Under the pieces are notes generated by a model. The model had not been told where the DNA came from, ran no database searches, and was given only the letters and a program-made list of their open reading frames with translations. A stretch of DNA of 64,000 nt from Lentimicrobium sp. Lineage in GTDB: Bacteria; Bacteroidota; Bacteroidia; Bacteroidales; Lentimicrobiaceae. Shown piece after piece: positions 36,185-45,130 of this stretch (its first letter is position 1; the number at the start of each line of letters is the position of its first letter). Where the stretch lies: the NCBI GenBank assembly GCA_019429275.1, contig JAHYJC010000018.1, forward strand, positions 1 to 64,000. Reading direction: 5' to 3'. Made by a program: the position numbers and the translations under genes.

Positions 36185-37333
36185 ATGAAAGATTCGCCGT
36201 TCAATTATGGAACTACAGTCAGTGGGCATTGCTTTACTGACAGGAGGTCTGAAACAGCAAAACTGCGAAGCAATTTACTCAACGGAATCAATACCACCAT
36301 TATATCTCCACGCAGGTGGGGAAAATCCTCGTTAGTCGAAAGGGTTATAACCGATATAAATGAAACCGAAAAAAACACCAGAACCGCAATTATAGATCTT
36401 TTTTCTGTTGGATCAGAAGAGGAATTTCTGGAGTCGTTTGCCAGGGAAATCATTAAAGCCTCTTCTTCGAAGTGGGAGGATTGGATGAGTAGTGGCCGGG
36501 ATTTTTTCAATAGGTTAATACCAAAATTAAGTATCGGGTCGGACCCGTATACCGATTTTATGTTGAGTTTCTCCTGGGATGAATTGAAGAAAAACAGTGA
36601 CGAAGTGTTGAATTTGCCGGAAACCATTGCCAGATCGAAAGGAATAAGATTTATTGTTTGTCTGGATGAATTTCAAAACCTTGCATCTTTTAATGATTAC
36701 CCCGTGTTTGAAAAGAAGCTAAGGGCGGCCTGGCAGCGTCACAAATCAGTTACCTATTGTCTGTATGGAAGCAAGTGCCATATGATGACGAATATCTTCA
36801 ACAATCCCGCCAAGCCATTTTATCGCTTCGGCGACATCATGTTGCTTCAAAAAATAGAAACAAAAGAGTGGGTAGATTTCATACGTAGCGGGTTTGTTAA
36901 AACGGGAAAACAAATTGATGAAAAAACTGCTTTAGAAATCCCGTTATTAATGAAAAATCATTCCTGGTATGTTCAGCAGCTCTCGCACTATGTTTGGAAT
37001 TTAACGGAATTTAAAGCAACTTATATCGAAATAAACAGTGCATTGAAAGAGTTGATCAATGCCAATACTCCCTTATATCAAAAGGAAACTGAAAACATAA
37101 GCCAAACACAACTTTATTTATTAAAAGCGGTTGTAAAAGGCGAAACTCAATTTACCAGCGCTGCCGTAATGCAAAAATATGCACTCGGAACGCCTCGGAA
37201 TGTCAGTAAAAACAAGGCTATTCTTGTAAATTCAGATCTCATTCATGATATAGACAGTGCATTTGAATTTGTTGATCCGGCATTTGAATTATGGTTTAAA
37301 AAACAGTACTTTAATCAAACTTATTCTTTCTGA
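36185..37333 (+). CDS. AAA-type ATPase (archaeal-ATPase/DUF234-like family)
   Basis: 382 residues from ATG 36185, whose N-terminus (MKDSPFNYGTTVSGHCFTDR) matches the normal start of this family; an upstream ATG at 36146 is possible. P-loop variant SPRRWGKSSLVERV near residue 40, Walker B FIVCLDEFQNL near 160, and a C-terminal winged-helix-like region (QKYALGTPRNVSKNKAILVNSDLIHD ... FVDPAFELWFKKQYF). Proteins of this family are ATP-dependent, often plasmid- or island-borne, and of unclear function. It lies inside the tRNA-like array, with unit 12 upstream and a decayed unit downstream. A perfect ATACCA-TT-TGGTAT inverted repeat occurs at 36153-36166, in the leader if the second ATG is used. 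Confidence 0.85.
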   Translation: MKDSPFNYGTTVSGHCFTDRRSETAKLRSNLLNGINTTIISPRRWGKSSLVERVITDINETEKNTRTAIIDLFSVGSEEEFLESFAREIIKASSSKWEDWMSSGRDFFNRLIPKLSIGSDPYTDFMLSFSWDELKKNSDEVLNLPETIARSKGIRFIVCLDEFQNLASFNDYPVFEKKLRAAWQRHKSVTYCLYGSKCHMMTNIFNNPAKPFYRFGDIMLLQKIETKEWVDFIRSGFVKTGKQIDEKTALEIPLLMKNHSWYVQQLSHYVWNLTEFKATYIEINSALKELINANTPLYQKETENISQTQLYLLKAVVKGETQFTSAAVMQKYALGTPRNVSKNKAILVNSDLIHDIDSAFEFVDPAFELWFKKQYFNQTYSF

Positions 37334-37422
37334 ACAAGCCAGTGCAAGGGTAAAGAAAATACCGACCTGAATTAAATCAACAAAAACTCAGGGATCTTAA
37401 TGGAGCACACTCACATATTCAA

Positions 37423-37475
37423 GCCGGGGGCAGGTTCCCCTGAGTGGTTGACAAAACCAATTTTAACCGGCTTTT
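37423..37475 (+). repeat. Decayed tRNA-Thr-like unit downstream of the ATPase
   Basis: GCCGGGGGCAGG, then TTCCCCTGAGTGGTTG, corresponds to the T arm and 3' acceptor of the array units (GTCGGGGG, then GTCCCCTGAGTGGCTC). AAAACCAATTTTAACCGGC plus a T-run at 37453-37475 corresponds to the terminator hairpin. It shows that the array once continued beyond the ATPase gene. Confidence 0.7.
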
Positions 37476-37494
37476 CAATGAGTACTTCCGGCCA

Positions 37495-38562
37495 CTATAC
37501 CTGCAAATCCTTTTTCTTCTTTTCAGGAAACAACAGGGAAGCAGCAATGCTGACTCCAAGAATGGCAAGTATGACGTATAGTGAATGAGCGGTGGTAAAT
37601 CCTATGTCTTTCAGCCAGTGATGTACCAGCATTTTTACTCCGATAAATATCAATAATACCGACAATCCGGTTTTGAGATACCTGAAAATATCGATGATAT
37701 TTACCACCATAAAAAACAAGGCCCTGAGGCCAAGAATGGCGAATACATTGGAAAAAAAGACAATGTAGGGGTCTTTTGTTACGGCAAAAATGGCCGGTAT
37801 GGAGTCAACGGCAAAAATCAGATCGGAGAATTCAATCACCATCAATACAATAAAAAGCGGAGTGATGTAGAGCTTATTGTGTTTGTGGATGAAAAAATGG
37901 TGCCTTACAAAAATCGGATAGACAGGAAGATACCTGGAAGCAAATTTTACCACCGGATGATTTGTGGTGTCGATTTTTTCCTTCTGATTTCTGGTAATGA
38001 ACATCTTAATTCCTGTAAATATCAGTAAGGCTCCGAAAATATAGAGAACCCAGGCGAATTGCTGGATGACGGCCGACGCTGTGAAAATAAAAATAAAACG
38101 CAGTACAATGGCTGCCAGAATGCCCCAGAACAAAACCCTTCGATAATATCTGGATTCCACGCCAAAGGCATAAAAAATCATAACCATGACAAAAATATTG
38201 TCAACCGATAAAGCCTTTTCTATCAGGTAACCGGTCAGATATTCTAGTGCCAGGTTATTTTTGTAAACCCTGAGCGCTGCTTCATAATTCAGGCCATCTA
38301 TTTTAACGGGATGACTGTATTTTTGAACCAGCATTTGAATATCGGCTACTGTCCCCTTTGCGCCCAGATGAATCCACTCTCCATGAGTCAGCAGAAGTGC
38401 GTAAAATCCCAGTGAAAGTCCAATCCACAGCAGCGTCCAGAACAAGGCTTCCCTGAAAGGGATGATATGATTTCGGCGGTCAAAAACGCCCAGATCAAGC
38501 AAAAGCACCCCGGTAATTAATGTCACAAAAACAGAAAAGAATAGAAGCTCGCTGGAATTCAT
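37495..38562 (-). CDS. TerC-family integral membrane protein
   Basis: 355 residues with about nine membrane helices. Conserved acidic positions are all present: LLLDLGVFDRRNHIIPFREALFWT near the N-terminus, KALSVDNIFVMVMIFYAFGV near 120 and FSDLIFAVDSIPAIFAVTKDP near 245. The TerC/Alx group includes manganese exporters and tellurite-resistance-associated proteins. Length and motifs agree with the Alx subgroup. It is transcribed toward the decayed tRNA-like unit, so the boundary of the array falls at its 3' end. Confidence 0.93.
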   Translation of the reverse strand: MNSSELLFFSVFVTLITGVLLLDLGVFDRRNHIIPFREALFWTLLWIGLSLGFYALLLTHGEWIHLGAKGTVADIQMLVQKYSHPVKIDGLNYEAALRVYKNNLALEYLTGYLIEKALSVDNIFVMVMIFYAFGVESRYYRRVLFWGILAAIVLRFIFIFTASAVIQQFAWVLYIFGALLIFTGIKMFITRNQKEKIDTTNHPVVKFASRYLPVYPIFVRHHFFIHKHNKLYITPLFIVLMVIEFSDLIFAVDSIPAIFAVTKDPYIVFFSNVFAILGLRALFFMVVNIIDIFRYLKTGLSVLLIFIGVKMLVHHWLKDIGFTTAHSLYVILAILGVSIAASLLFPEKKKKDLQV

Positions 38563-38583
38563 TTACAGGTAAGAATATATCCG

Positions 38584-38591
38584 CAAAATTA
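38584..38591 (-). promoter_or_regulatory. Candidate -7 box TAATTTTG for the TerC-family gene
   Basis: On the minus strand TAATTTTG matches TAnnTTTG exactly, 22 bp before the ATG at 38562. Confidence 0.5.
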
Positions 38592-38681
38592 GATATTTAC
38601 GAGTTCATAATATGATGTATGATGAAAACAATTTTAAGTTGAAACTGATTAAATTAATGTGACCGGGTTGAAAAAACTTTC

Positions 38682-38689
38682 TAATTTTG
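38682..38689 (+). promoter_or_regulatory. Candidate -7 box TAATTTTG for glutamine synthetase
   Basis: TAATTTTG matches TAnnTTTG exactly, 86 bp before the ATG at 38775. No convincing upstream TTTG box. Confidence 0.38.
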
Positions 38690-38774
38690 AGCACTATTAA
38701 AACAAAACATATCCCTGAAAAACAAACCACTATTCCAACCTGAAAAGCAACATTCATAAAAATTCTATAATATC

Positions 38775-40277
38775 ATGTCAAGTTTCACTGAATTAAATCC
38801 CAACCCTCTGGTTCAATATCTGAACAAACCAGCAGCCGAATTCACAAAGGCCGATCTTGTTAAATACGTTGAATCCCACAACATTGAACTGATAAATTTC
38901 AGATACACCGGTGGCGACGGAAGACTAAAAACATTAAATTTCGTTATCAACTCTCGCGACCACCTGAACAGTATACTTACAACCGGTGAACGGGTGGATG
39001 GTTCAAGCCTTTTTCCATTTATTGAAGCCGGCTCCAGCGATCTGTATGTAATTCCCCGTTACCGCACTGCTTTTGTGAATCCGTTTTCGGAAGTTCCCGC
39101 TCTGGATATTCTCTGCTCCTATTACAACAAGGACGGCCAACCCCTTGAAAGTTCACCGGAATACATCCTGCACAAAGCCCACCTGGTTCTGAAAGAACAT
39201 ACCGGACTCACCTTCAATGTAATGGGAGAGTTAGAGTATTATATCATAAGCGAAGATGAAGACATTTTCAGGGCTGTGGATCAGAAAGGCTATCATGAGT
39301 CGTTTCCATTTGCCAAAAACGAAGCTTTGCGTACCGAAGCCATGACTGCCATGGCAAAAGCCGGATGCCTTATCAAATATGGTCATTCTGAAGTCGGTAA
39401 CTTCTCACTCGACGGTAAATTGTATGAACAGAATGAGATTGAGTTTATGCCCACCAACCTTGAAGATGCTGCCGATCAGCTTATCATTGCCAAGTGGATT
39501 TTAAGGTCGCTGGCTTATCAATATGGCGTAACGGTAACATTTTCTCCAAAAATTACTGTCGGCAAAGCCGGGAGCGGAATGCACATTCACACCAAACTGG
39601 TTAAGGATGGTAAAAATATGATGGTCGAAGGTGGGGTACTGAGTAAGGTTGCCAAAAGGGCAATTGCAGGCTATCTCGACCTGGCTCCATCGCTTACGGC
39701 TTTTGGAAACACCAATCCGACTTCCTATTTCAGGCTGGTGCCTCATCAGGAAGCGCCCACCAACATATGCTGGGGCGACCGCAACCGCAGTGTGCTGGTC
39801 AGGGTTCCGTTAGGCTGGACCAAAGGAAATTCAATGGTTTACCATGCCAATCCCATCGAAAAGCCAAATGGTGAAGACCTCACTCAGCTTCAAACCGTGG
39901 AATTCCGCTGTCCCGATGGTTCAGCTGATATTTATTTGCTGCTTGCCGGACTTACCGTTGCAGCACGGCATGGCCTTGAAATGCCGAATGCCCTTGAAGT
40001 TGCTGAAAAAACCTATGTGGATGTCAATATTTTTGATGAAAAGCACAAGGAGAGGCTTTCACAATTGAACAAACTGCCTGTATCATGCTGGGAATCAGCA
40101 AAGATGCTTGAGCAGCAAGCCGATATCTATCTGCAATACGGAGTTTTTTCAAAGGGGGTAATCGAAGGAATCGCCAAAAAGCTCAGAAATTACAACGATG
40201 AACATCTCAGAGAAGAAGTTAAGAGCAAAAATGAAAAGATTATGAGCCTGGTTGAGCAGTATTTCCACTGCGGATAA
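38775..40277 (+). CDS. glnA: Glutamine synthetase, class I type
   Basis: 500 residues. A beta-grasp N-terminal domain is followed by the catalytic barrel. Motifs: GERVDGSSLFPF, MGELEYYII (metal-binding Glu), NEIEFMPTNLEDAADQ, GSGMHIHTKL, NPTSYFRLVPHQEAPTNICWGDRNRS (substrate and ATP site), and VEFRCPDGSADIYL. It condenses ammonia and glutamate with ATP. No nitrogen-regulation gene (glnB, ntr) lies next to it. A bidirectional hairpin terminates it against the convergent membrane-protein gene. Confidence 0.94.
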   Translation: MSSFTELNPNPLVQYLNKPAAEFTKADLVKYVESHNIELINFRYTGGDGRLKTLNFVINSRDHLNSILTTGERVDGSSLFPFIEAGSSDLYVIPRYRTAFVNPFSEVPALDILCSYYNKDGQPLESSPEYILHKAHLVLKEHTGLTFNVMGELEYYIISEDEDIFRAVDQKGYHESFPFAKNEALRTEAMTAMAKAGCLIKYGHSEVGNFSLDGKLYEQNEIEFMPTNLEDAADQLIIAKWILRSLAYQYGVTVTFSPKITVGKAGSGMHIHTKLVKDGKNMMVEGGVLSKVAKRAIAGYLDLAPSLTAFGNTNPTSYFRLVPHQEAPTNICWGDRNRSVLVRVPLGWTKGNSMVYHANPIEKPNGEDLTQLQTVEFRCPDGSADIYLLLAGLTVAARHGLEMPNALEVAEKTYVDVNIFDEKHKERLSQLNKLPVSCWESAKMLEQQADIYLQYGVFSKGVIEGIAKKLRNYNDEHLREEVKSKNEKIMSLVEQYFHCG

Positions 40278-40300
40278 ATCCGGGATTAAATCATAAACAA

Positions 40301-41428
40301 TCAGTCGGACCCTTCGGATTTTTTTGAAGGGTTTTTCTTTGTCTTGCTGAAACTTATCAGCTTGCGTCCAAGATAAATGCGCCTTAACCACAGAGGCAGT
40401 ACAATGGCTCCGATAATCAAATAGGGATAGTAACTCACTGTTCTCCAGGCAAGTGCCACAAGTGTAGTAAGGTCACCCGAAGTTCCGGCAATAAACTCAC
40501 GAAGAAAAATCGGAAAGAAATACTCTGCAATGCCGCTTCCACCGGGTGTTGGACTAATCAGCATAATGACCCACATCATCAGTTGCCGTGCGAGAATCAG
40601 CATATTATCCGAAAGATTAACCGGACCAATAAAAGCCATGATCAAAAAATTGACCACCCAAAACCGGGCTGTCCACGAAAAAATGGTTGACCCAAAAGCT
40701 TTTGCCCAAAAACCAACGGATTTACCTCTGAGCTCAGCAGAAGTAACAATTACCTGATCGCCGGTAACGGTAGCTCCTTCGCGGAATTTGAGCAGGGGTT
40801 TTAATGAGGTAATCTTTACCAGCAACCATTTTAAGCCTCCCGGATTGATAAAAATACCGTAAGCAATGAGGAGGATGAGAAATAAAATGACTGCATAGCC
40901 TATAAAAAAAACACCCATGGTACTAAACCTGCTTCCGGCTAAAATAATTTCGGGCCCGGCCACCGAAGCACGGCTATATCCGGCTATGAGAAAAATGAGG
41001 GGAACCATAACAATGTAGAACAATTCATCGAGCATGGCTGTAATTACTACAATGGCCGTAGATCGCCCGATTCCCAGCTTTTCTTTGGTCAGTATAAAAA
41101 TTGCTATGGCTGAACCTCCGACAACCGAAGGTGTAACACTGGAGGCAAACTCCCACAACATAATGACTTCAAACGACTTGCGCCAGCTCAATGTATTTCC
41201 GGTCAGTAGCCGTATTCTGTACATATAAGCCACATCTCTGACAACCATCATCATAAAAGCGAGGAAAAAATAAAGCACTGAATACCACCTCCAGTTGATG
41301 GAAGCCATATCACTCCGGGTAAGATCATTGAGAATCATGTAAATGATTACCGCAAACCCAAGAATCACAGGAATGATTATCCTGCGAAAAGCAAATATTT
41401 GTAAAATTCTTCTTTGCTGGCTGGGCAT
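40301..41428 (-). CDS. Flippase-like integral membrane protein (LPG-synthase TM domain family)
   Basis: 375 residues with about eight membrane helices, of the same broad family as the protein at 15240-16226 but only distantly similar. Motifs: VVRDVAYMYRIRLLTG, WEFASSVTPSVVGGSAIAIFIL, and LMMWVIMLISPTPGGSGIAEYFF. The C-terminus is lysine-rich (TKKNPSKKSEGSD) and its last codons overlap the glnA terminator hairpin. Candidate lipid or lipid-linked-sugar transport role; substrate unknown. Confidence 0.86.
   Translation of the reverse strand: MPSQQRRILQIFAFRRIIIPVILGFAVIIYMILNDLTRSDMASINWRWYSVLYFFLAFMMMVVRDVAYMYRIRLLTGNTLSWRKSFEVIMLWEFASSVTPSVVGGSAIAIFILTKEKLGIGRSTAIVVITAMLDELFYIVMVPLIFLIAGYSRASVAGPEIILAGSRFSTMGVFFIGYAVILFLILLIAYGIFINPGGLKWLLVKITSLKPLLKFREGATVTGDQVIVTSAELRGKSVGFWAKAFGSTIFSWTARFWVVNFLIMAFIGPVNLSDNMLILARQLMMWVIMLISPTPGGSGIAEYFFPIFLREFIAGTSGDLTTLVALAWRTVSYYPYLIIGAIVLPLWLRRIYLGRKLISFSKTKKNPSKKSEGSD
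40309..40337 (+). terminator. Intrinsic terminator after glutamine synthetase
   Basis: ACCCTTC pairs with GAAGGGT around a 10-base loop, followed by TTTTCTTT. The hairpin lies within the final codons of the convergent minus-strand gene and may terminate both. Confidence 0.75.
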
Positions 41429-41675
41429 ACTGCTGTATCAATATTTCACGAAATTAACAATAAACATCAACTTTTTATTGCTGAATGATAAATATAATTG
41501 ATAAAGCGCATGAGCTTAGGTTCATTCATCAGGTCATAAAAAGGTTAAATAGTGACATATTGACATGTTAATCTGGTTAATGCAGACGTTATGTCATATT
41601 TTTCTTTGATATTTTGCAATGGAACGGAACTTGAAGTAATCGAACCAAACAAAAAATAAAAAAAACTAAAAAAAT

Positions 41676-41683
41676 AAGGAGGA
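41676..41683 (+). promoter_or_regulatory. Strong Shine-Dalgarno AAGGAGGA of hsp20
   Basis: AAGGAGGA lies 7-8 bp before ATG 41691, a near-perfect match to the anti-SD. Most genes in this window have no such site, as is usual in Bacteroidetes, so it stands out and fixes the start codon. Confidence 0.85.
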
Positions 41684-41690
41684 CCTAAAA

Positions 41691-42098
41691 ATGACAATGA
41701 TTCGTTTATACAATCAGCCGGTAACCGGAAATGTAATGGAAAACTTTTTCAACAGTCCACTGCGCAATTCACGCTCAAACACTACACCTTCAAACATTTA
41801 CGAACATGAAAATGCCTTCGTTATTGAACTTGCAGTTCCGGGCTACAGCAAAGAAGATTTCAGCATTACCCTTGAGCAGCAGAGACTGACCATAGCTGCT
41901 GAGCAGAAACAGCATGAAATTAATGATGACAAATTTCTGCGCAGAGAGTTTGGAATAAACGGGGTTAACAGAAGTTTTGTATTGCCGAAAACTGTAGATG
42001 CCGATAACATTACTGCCGATTTCAACAATGGAATTCTGAATGTAAGGATTCCCCTGCAGAAAGAAGCCAGGATTAAAAAAGAGATTGCAATCTCGTAA
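41691..42098 (+). CDS. Small heat-shock protein, Hsp20/alpha-crystallin family
   Basis: 135 residues. The alpha-crystallin domain begins near residue 33 (NIYEHENAFVIELAVPGYSKEDFSITLEQQRLTI) and ends with DNITADFNNGILNVRIPLQKEARIKKEIAIS, including the typical A/G-x-x-x-NGVL-like motif (FNNGILNVRIP). It is an ATP-independent holdase. The start is defined by a strong Shine-Dalgarno; an internal ATG two codons later is less well placed. Single-gene unit with a strong terminator. Confidence 0.95.
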   Translation: MTMIRLYNQPVTGNVMENFFNSPLRNSRSNTTPSNIYEHENAFVIELAVPGYSKEDFSITLEQQRLTIAAEQKQHEINDDKFLRREFGINGVNRSFVLPKTVDADNITADFNNGILNVRIPLQKEARIKKEIAIS

Positions 42099-42117
42099 TT
42101 CATCCCAACATAACCTC

Positions 42118-42154
42118 AAGTGCCGTATGAGAATATCTACGGCACTTTTTTTTT
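42118..42154 (+). terminator. Strong intrinsic terminator after hsp20
   Basis: AAGTGCCGTA pairs with TACGGCACTT (10 bp) around a 10-base loop, followed by nine T. Confidence 0.88.
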
Positions 42155-42227
42155 GCCCAAAAAATTGACAGGGTAATTTTTGGGCATCAGAAGTAATTGC
42201 CTGAACTTAATAATTTTTGCGCTTTGG

Positions 42228-43304
42228 CTAAAAAAGATGCCTGAACGGGATGAGCAATTGACCTATGATTTTTTCAAAAAGCGGGCGGGTTTTCCACTGA
42301 TCATAATTGAACGGAATGCTCATTGAAAGGGTTTCGCTGAGGTGGGACTGAAGCTGGGCGATGAGGTTTCTGTTTCGCCCGAAAAGCATAATCTCATACT
42401 GATACCTGAAGCTGCGGTAATCGAAATTCGATGAACCTATTGCAAATATTTCATCATCGACCAGCATGCACTTTGAATGAAGATTTCCGGGAGTAAAAAA
42501 ATAAATCTTTACCTTATTTCTGTAATAAAAATCCATATACTTCGCCCTGAGGAGATCAACCAGCCTCACATCTGAATGCAGCGGCATTATAACATTCACA
42601 TCTACTCCTCTCTTTGCGGCCAGCATCATCAGCTTTCGAAGTTTATAGCCGGGAAGAAAGTAAGGTGTTTCTATGAAAATTGAATGACGGGCTTTCGCTA
42701 TAATATGTTCATAACGGTTTTTAATCAGTTGCCGGTAAATGGAAGGCAGATCCTGCACAATTTCATAGCTTCCGTGAGTGATCGTTTTCTTATAGGTAAA
42801 TTTATTGAAAATGTATTTCCGGTATTTCTGATAACTGTCGTTGAATGTTTTTTTGAAATCACGGCTGATCGGCCCATCAATCCTAAGCATAAGCTCTCGC
42901 CACTGCAAAGAGTAGGCGGTAAGGTTGGCCGAACCAATGTAGGTTACTTTATTATCAATAATCAGTAGTTTTCGGTGATTGCGTCGGTGGTTCTTGGTGA
43001 AGAAATCGATAAAAAATTTAATTTTCTTGAAAAATCTCACCTCTCCACCATTCATGACTAAAGGATCGAAAAATGCAGGAGGCACGCCGGTTCCCCATGA
43101 GTCAACGAGTACCCTTACTTTTATTCCCTGGCGGCATTTAGCGGCAAGTGCATGAAGATACCGTTCGCCAACTTGATCGCTACGGAAACGATAAATTTCG
43201 AAAGATATGCTCTCCCGGGCCTCTGAAATATCCTGAAGCATAGCTTCGTGAAACTGCAAAGGATTGCTGAATAAACTGGTTTTATTCTGATCGGGTTGGT
43301 CCAC
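42228..43304 (-). CDS. Phospholipase D-superfamily protein, cardiolipin-synthase-like
   Basis: 358 residues with two HxKxxxxD active-site motifs: NHRKLLIIDNKVTYIGSANLT near residue 112 and LHSKCMLVDDEIFAIGSSNFDYRSF near 275. No membrane helices at the N-terminus, unlike classic ClsA, so it is closest to ClsB/ClsC-like cytosolic-facing forms. It would join phosphatidylglycerol-type headgroups into cardiolipin, or hydrolyse a phosphodiester. Monocistronic. Confidence 0.88.
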   Translation of the reverse strand: MDQPDQNKTSLFSNPLQFHEAMLQDISEARESISFEIYRFRSDQVGERYLHALAAKCRQGIKVRVLVDSWGTGVPPAFFDPLVMNGGEVRFFKKIKFFIDFFTKNHRRNHRKLLIIDNKVTYIGSANLTAYSLQWRELMLRIDGPISRDFKKTFNDSYQKYRKYIFNKFTYKKTITHGSYEIVQDLPSIYRQLIKNRYEHIIAKARHSIFIETPYFLPGYKLRKLMMLAAKRGVDVNVIMPLHSDVRLVDLLRAKYMDFYYRNKVKIYFFTPGNLHSKCMLVDDEIFAIGSSNFDYRSFRYQYEIMLFGRNRNLIAQLQSHLSETLSMSIPFNYDQWKTRPLFEKIIGQLLIPFRHLF

Positions 43305-43367
43305 AACTACAGGGTAAAAATGTTGATAATCTTACAAACTTAGATGATTTTGGGCACATTCACAAAC

Positions 43368-43398
43368 AAAAAACCAGGCAAGATCTCTCTGCCCGGTT
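43368..43398 (-). terminator. Intrinsic terminator on the minus strand
   Basis: Read on the minus strand, AACCGGGCA pairs with TGCCTGGTT (one G-T pair) around GAGAGATCT, followed by a run of T. It ends the transcript of the gene at 43442-43750. Confidence 0.65.
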
Positions 43399-43441
43399 GA
43401 AGTCGTAAGCTTATTGAGGTTATTTATCAGATTTAAGTCTT

Positions 43442-43750
43442 TTACCTGGTTTTCTTCAGTACCGGTTCAAGCGCTTTTTTAATTTCAATGGCCATTTTAT
43501 CGGAAAAACCATGCCCTGTAAATGAACGTTGAAACTTTGATTCAATATGAATATTGTTACCTGTAAAGGATTTGTGGATATTAACATTTGTAATGTTGCT
43601 CAGTGGAATAGAAATTGTCTTGTCTGAATTCAAGAACAGACCCTTCTTTTTGAAGGTAATATAAACAGGGCCGATTACAAATACATCTCTTGAAAAAGGA
43701 TTTCCAGAGCGTAATATGCCTGACCTGAAAACGTGCAGATCTGAATACAT
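43442..43750 (-). CDS. Small PH/GRAM-like domain protein, hypothetical
   Basis: 102 residues. The middle (GPVYITFKKKGLFLNSDKTISIPLSNITNVNIHKSFTGNNIHIESK) has the strand pattern of a pleckstrin-homology or GRAM-like membrane domain with a short N-terminal arm, and ends with DKMAIEIKKALEPVLKK, the usual closing helix. No enzyme motif. A proper minus-strand terminator follows, which argues that it is a real gene. Function unknown. Confidence 0.6.
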   Translation of the reverse strand: MYSDLHVFRSGILRSGNPFSRDVFVIGPVYITFKKKGLFLNSDKTISIPLSNITNVNIHKSFTGNNIHIESKFQRSFTGHGFSDKMAIEIKKALEPVLKKTR

Positions 43751-43769
43751 GATAACAATAATAAAATTC

Positions 43770-44009
43770 TTACCAGGAATATTGTCTGTTAAAACTTAAC
43801 TGAGTATTATTCCTTTGATTCATACAACTCTTGTGCTTTCTATATAATTCTAAAAGATCTGCATCGCTGAGCCCTTTGGTAAAATCGTAAAATTGCTTTG
43901 AGGTCAGGTTTTGACACAACGACATCAAATGGCAGGATTTTACCCGTTCACCCATAGCGCAATGAGTATAAACTCCCATCAGGCTGACCAAAAGAAAACT
44001 ACGATCCAT
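43770..44009 (-). CDS. Short hypothetical protein
   Basis: 79 residues with a weak N-terminal hydrophobic stretch (SFLLVSLMGVYTHC) and four Cys scattered through CHLMSLCQNL and KHKSC. It does not match any family I know. It lies in an AT-rich stretch 19 bp upstream of the PH-like gene on the same strand. It could be a small secreted Cys-containing protein, or a chance frame. Confidence 0.35.
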   Translation of the reverse strand: MDRSFLLVSLMGVYTHCAMGERVKSCHLMSLCQNLTSKQFYDFTKGLSDADLLELYRKHKSCMNQRNNTQLSFNRQYSW

Positions 44010-44159
44010 AGATCAATGATATTACTGAAACAATTTTTACTATTTAAAAACAGGACAACAATAATATTAAATAAAAAATTGTTTTTTCGATCAAATGTAT
44101 ATTCGTTAGTATTTATTTATCAAACGTATATTAAATACAGTAAATAATGCAAAACAGCC

Positions 44160-44909
44160 CTACAGGGTTTTTAATATTTTGAGGAGTGCAGCTCTTTTTC
44201 TGTACGACACAGGTATCTCGGTATTGTCCTTTAGAATACAGATAAGCTCATCTTTTTTAAATCGTTTCAGAAAGTCAATATTAATAAGGTGCGACTGATG
44301 CACCCTGATAAAATTGTGCTCTTCAAGAAAAGGCACAAACTCTTTGATGGTCCTGGAAACCATGACTTTTTCATTGTCGTTTGTATAGAAGACGGTATAG
44401 TTGCCATCTGATTCACATCTTATGATGTTGGCAGTATCGAGCACATCAATGGATTCGGCGGTTTTGAGGATAACTTTCTGGCTTTTATTGTTTCCGGGAT
44501 TCTTTTGATCGTCAAGTAACTGAGTCAATCGTTCGTTCAGATTTTCGAAATCCACTATTTTTTCAGCCTTTTCCACAGCCATTTGGAGTTCATCAGGATC
44601 GATGGGTTTGGTTAAATAATCAATAGCATTGAATTTAAAGGCTTTGATGGCATATTCTTCATAGGCAGTTACAAAAATAATTTTGAAACTCACTGGCACC
44701 ATTCTTCTGAGAAGATCAAAACCCGATCCATCGGGCATTCTGATGTCAAGAAAAACGAGTTGTGGACGTTTATTACGAATGATTTTTATACCCGACTGAA
44801 CATTTTCTCCTGTACCAACCAACTGAACCTGTGGGCAGTACAATTTCAGCATTTCAGTTATTGTTTCACGCGATCTGATTTCGTCGTCAATTATTACAGC
44901 ATTTGTCAT
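44160..44909 (-). CDS. LytTR-family response regulator
   Basis: 249 residues from ATG 44909 (MTNAVIIDDEIRSRETITEM); a longer frame upstream would pre-empt the yicC promoter. The receiver domain has VIIDDE, phosphoacceptor Asp in QLVFLDIRMPDGSGFDLL, FVTAYEEYAIKAFKFNAIDYLTKPID with the conserved Thr and Lys. Residues 145-245 are a LytTR DNA-binding domain (IIRCESDGNYTVFYTNDNEKVMV, VHQSHLINIDFLKRF). No sensor kinase gene is adjacent. It is divergent from yicC. Confidence 0.93.
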   Translation of the reverse strand: MTNAVIIDDEIRSRETITEMLKLYCPQVQLVGTGENVQSGIKIIRNKRPQLVFLDIRMPDGSGFDLLRRMVPVSFKIIFVTAYEEYAIKAFKFNAIDYLTKPIDPDELQMAVEKAEKIVDFENLNERLTQLLDDQKNPGNNKSQKVILKTAESIDVLDTANIIRCESDGNYTVFYTNDNEKVMVSRTIKEFVPFLEEHNFIRVHQSHLINIDFLKRFKKDELICILKDNTEIPVSYRKRAALLKILKTL

Positions 44910-45098
44910 AATCAATATTTTGGTCACATTTGGCTTCAGGAATCTTGTAGTAAAATTAATCATTTCGGGCAAATACCCTGAAAATAATTCATTAAATGTT
45001 GTGGACTGAACACCATGCAATACATGCCATAAACAGCCAGGCAACATCAGATATTCTTATATTATTTACAGAATTTAAAGTGCTTAAAGCTAAAAGCT

Positions 45099-45106
45099 TA
45101 ACTTTG
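45099..45106 (+). promoter_or_regulatory. Candidate -7 box TAACTTTG for yicC-gmk-nadD
   Basis: TAACTTTG matches TAnnTTTG exactly, 25 bp before ATG 45131. TTTA at 45074-45077, 21 bp upstream, may be a weak -33 box. Confidence 0.42.
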
Positions 45107-45130
45107 TCAGAAATTATAAAAGAATCTGAC

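Noticed and set aside
44996..45130. Longer N-terminus of YicC
   Set aside because: The extension passes through the promoter box and does not resemble the family; MLKSMTGFG is the conserved start.
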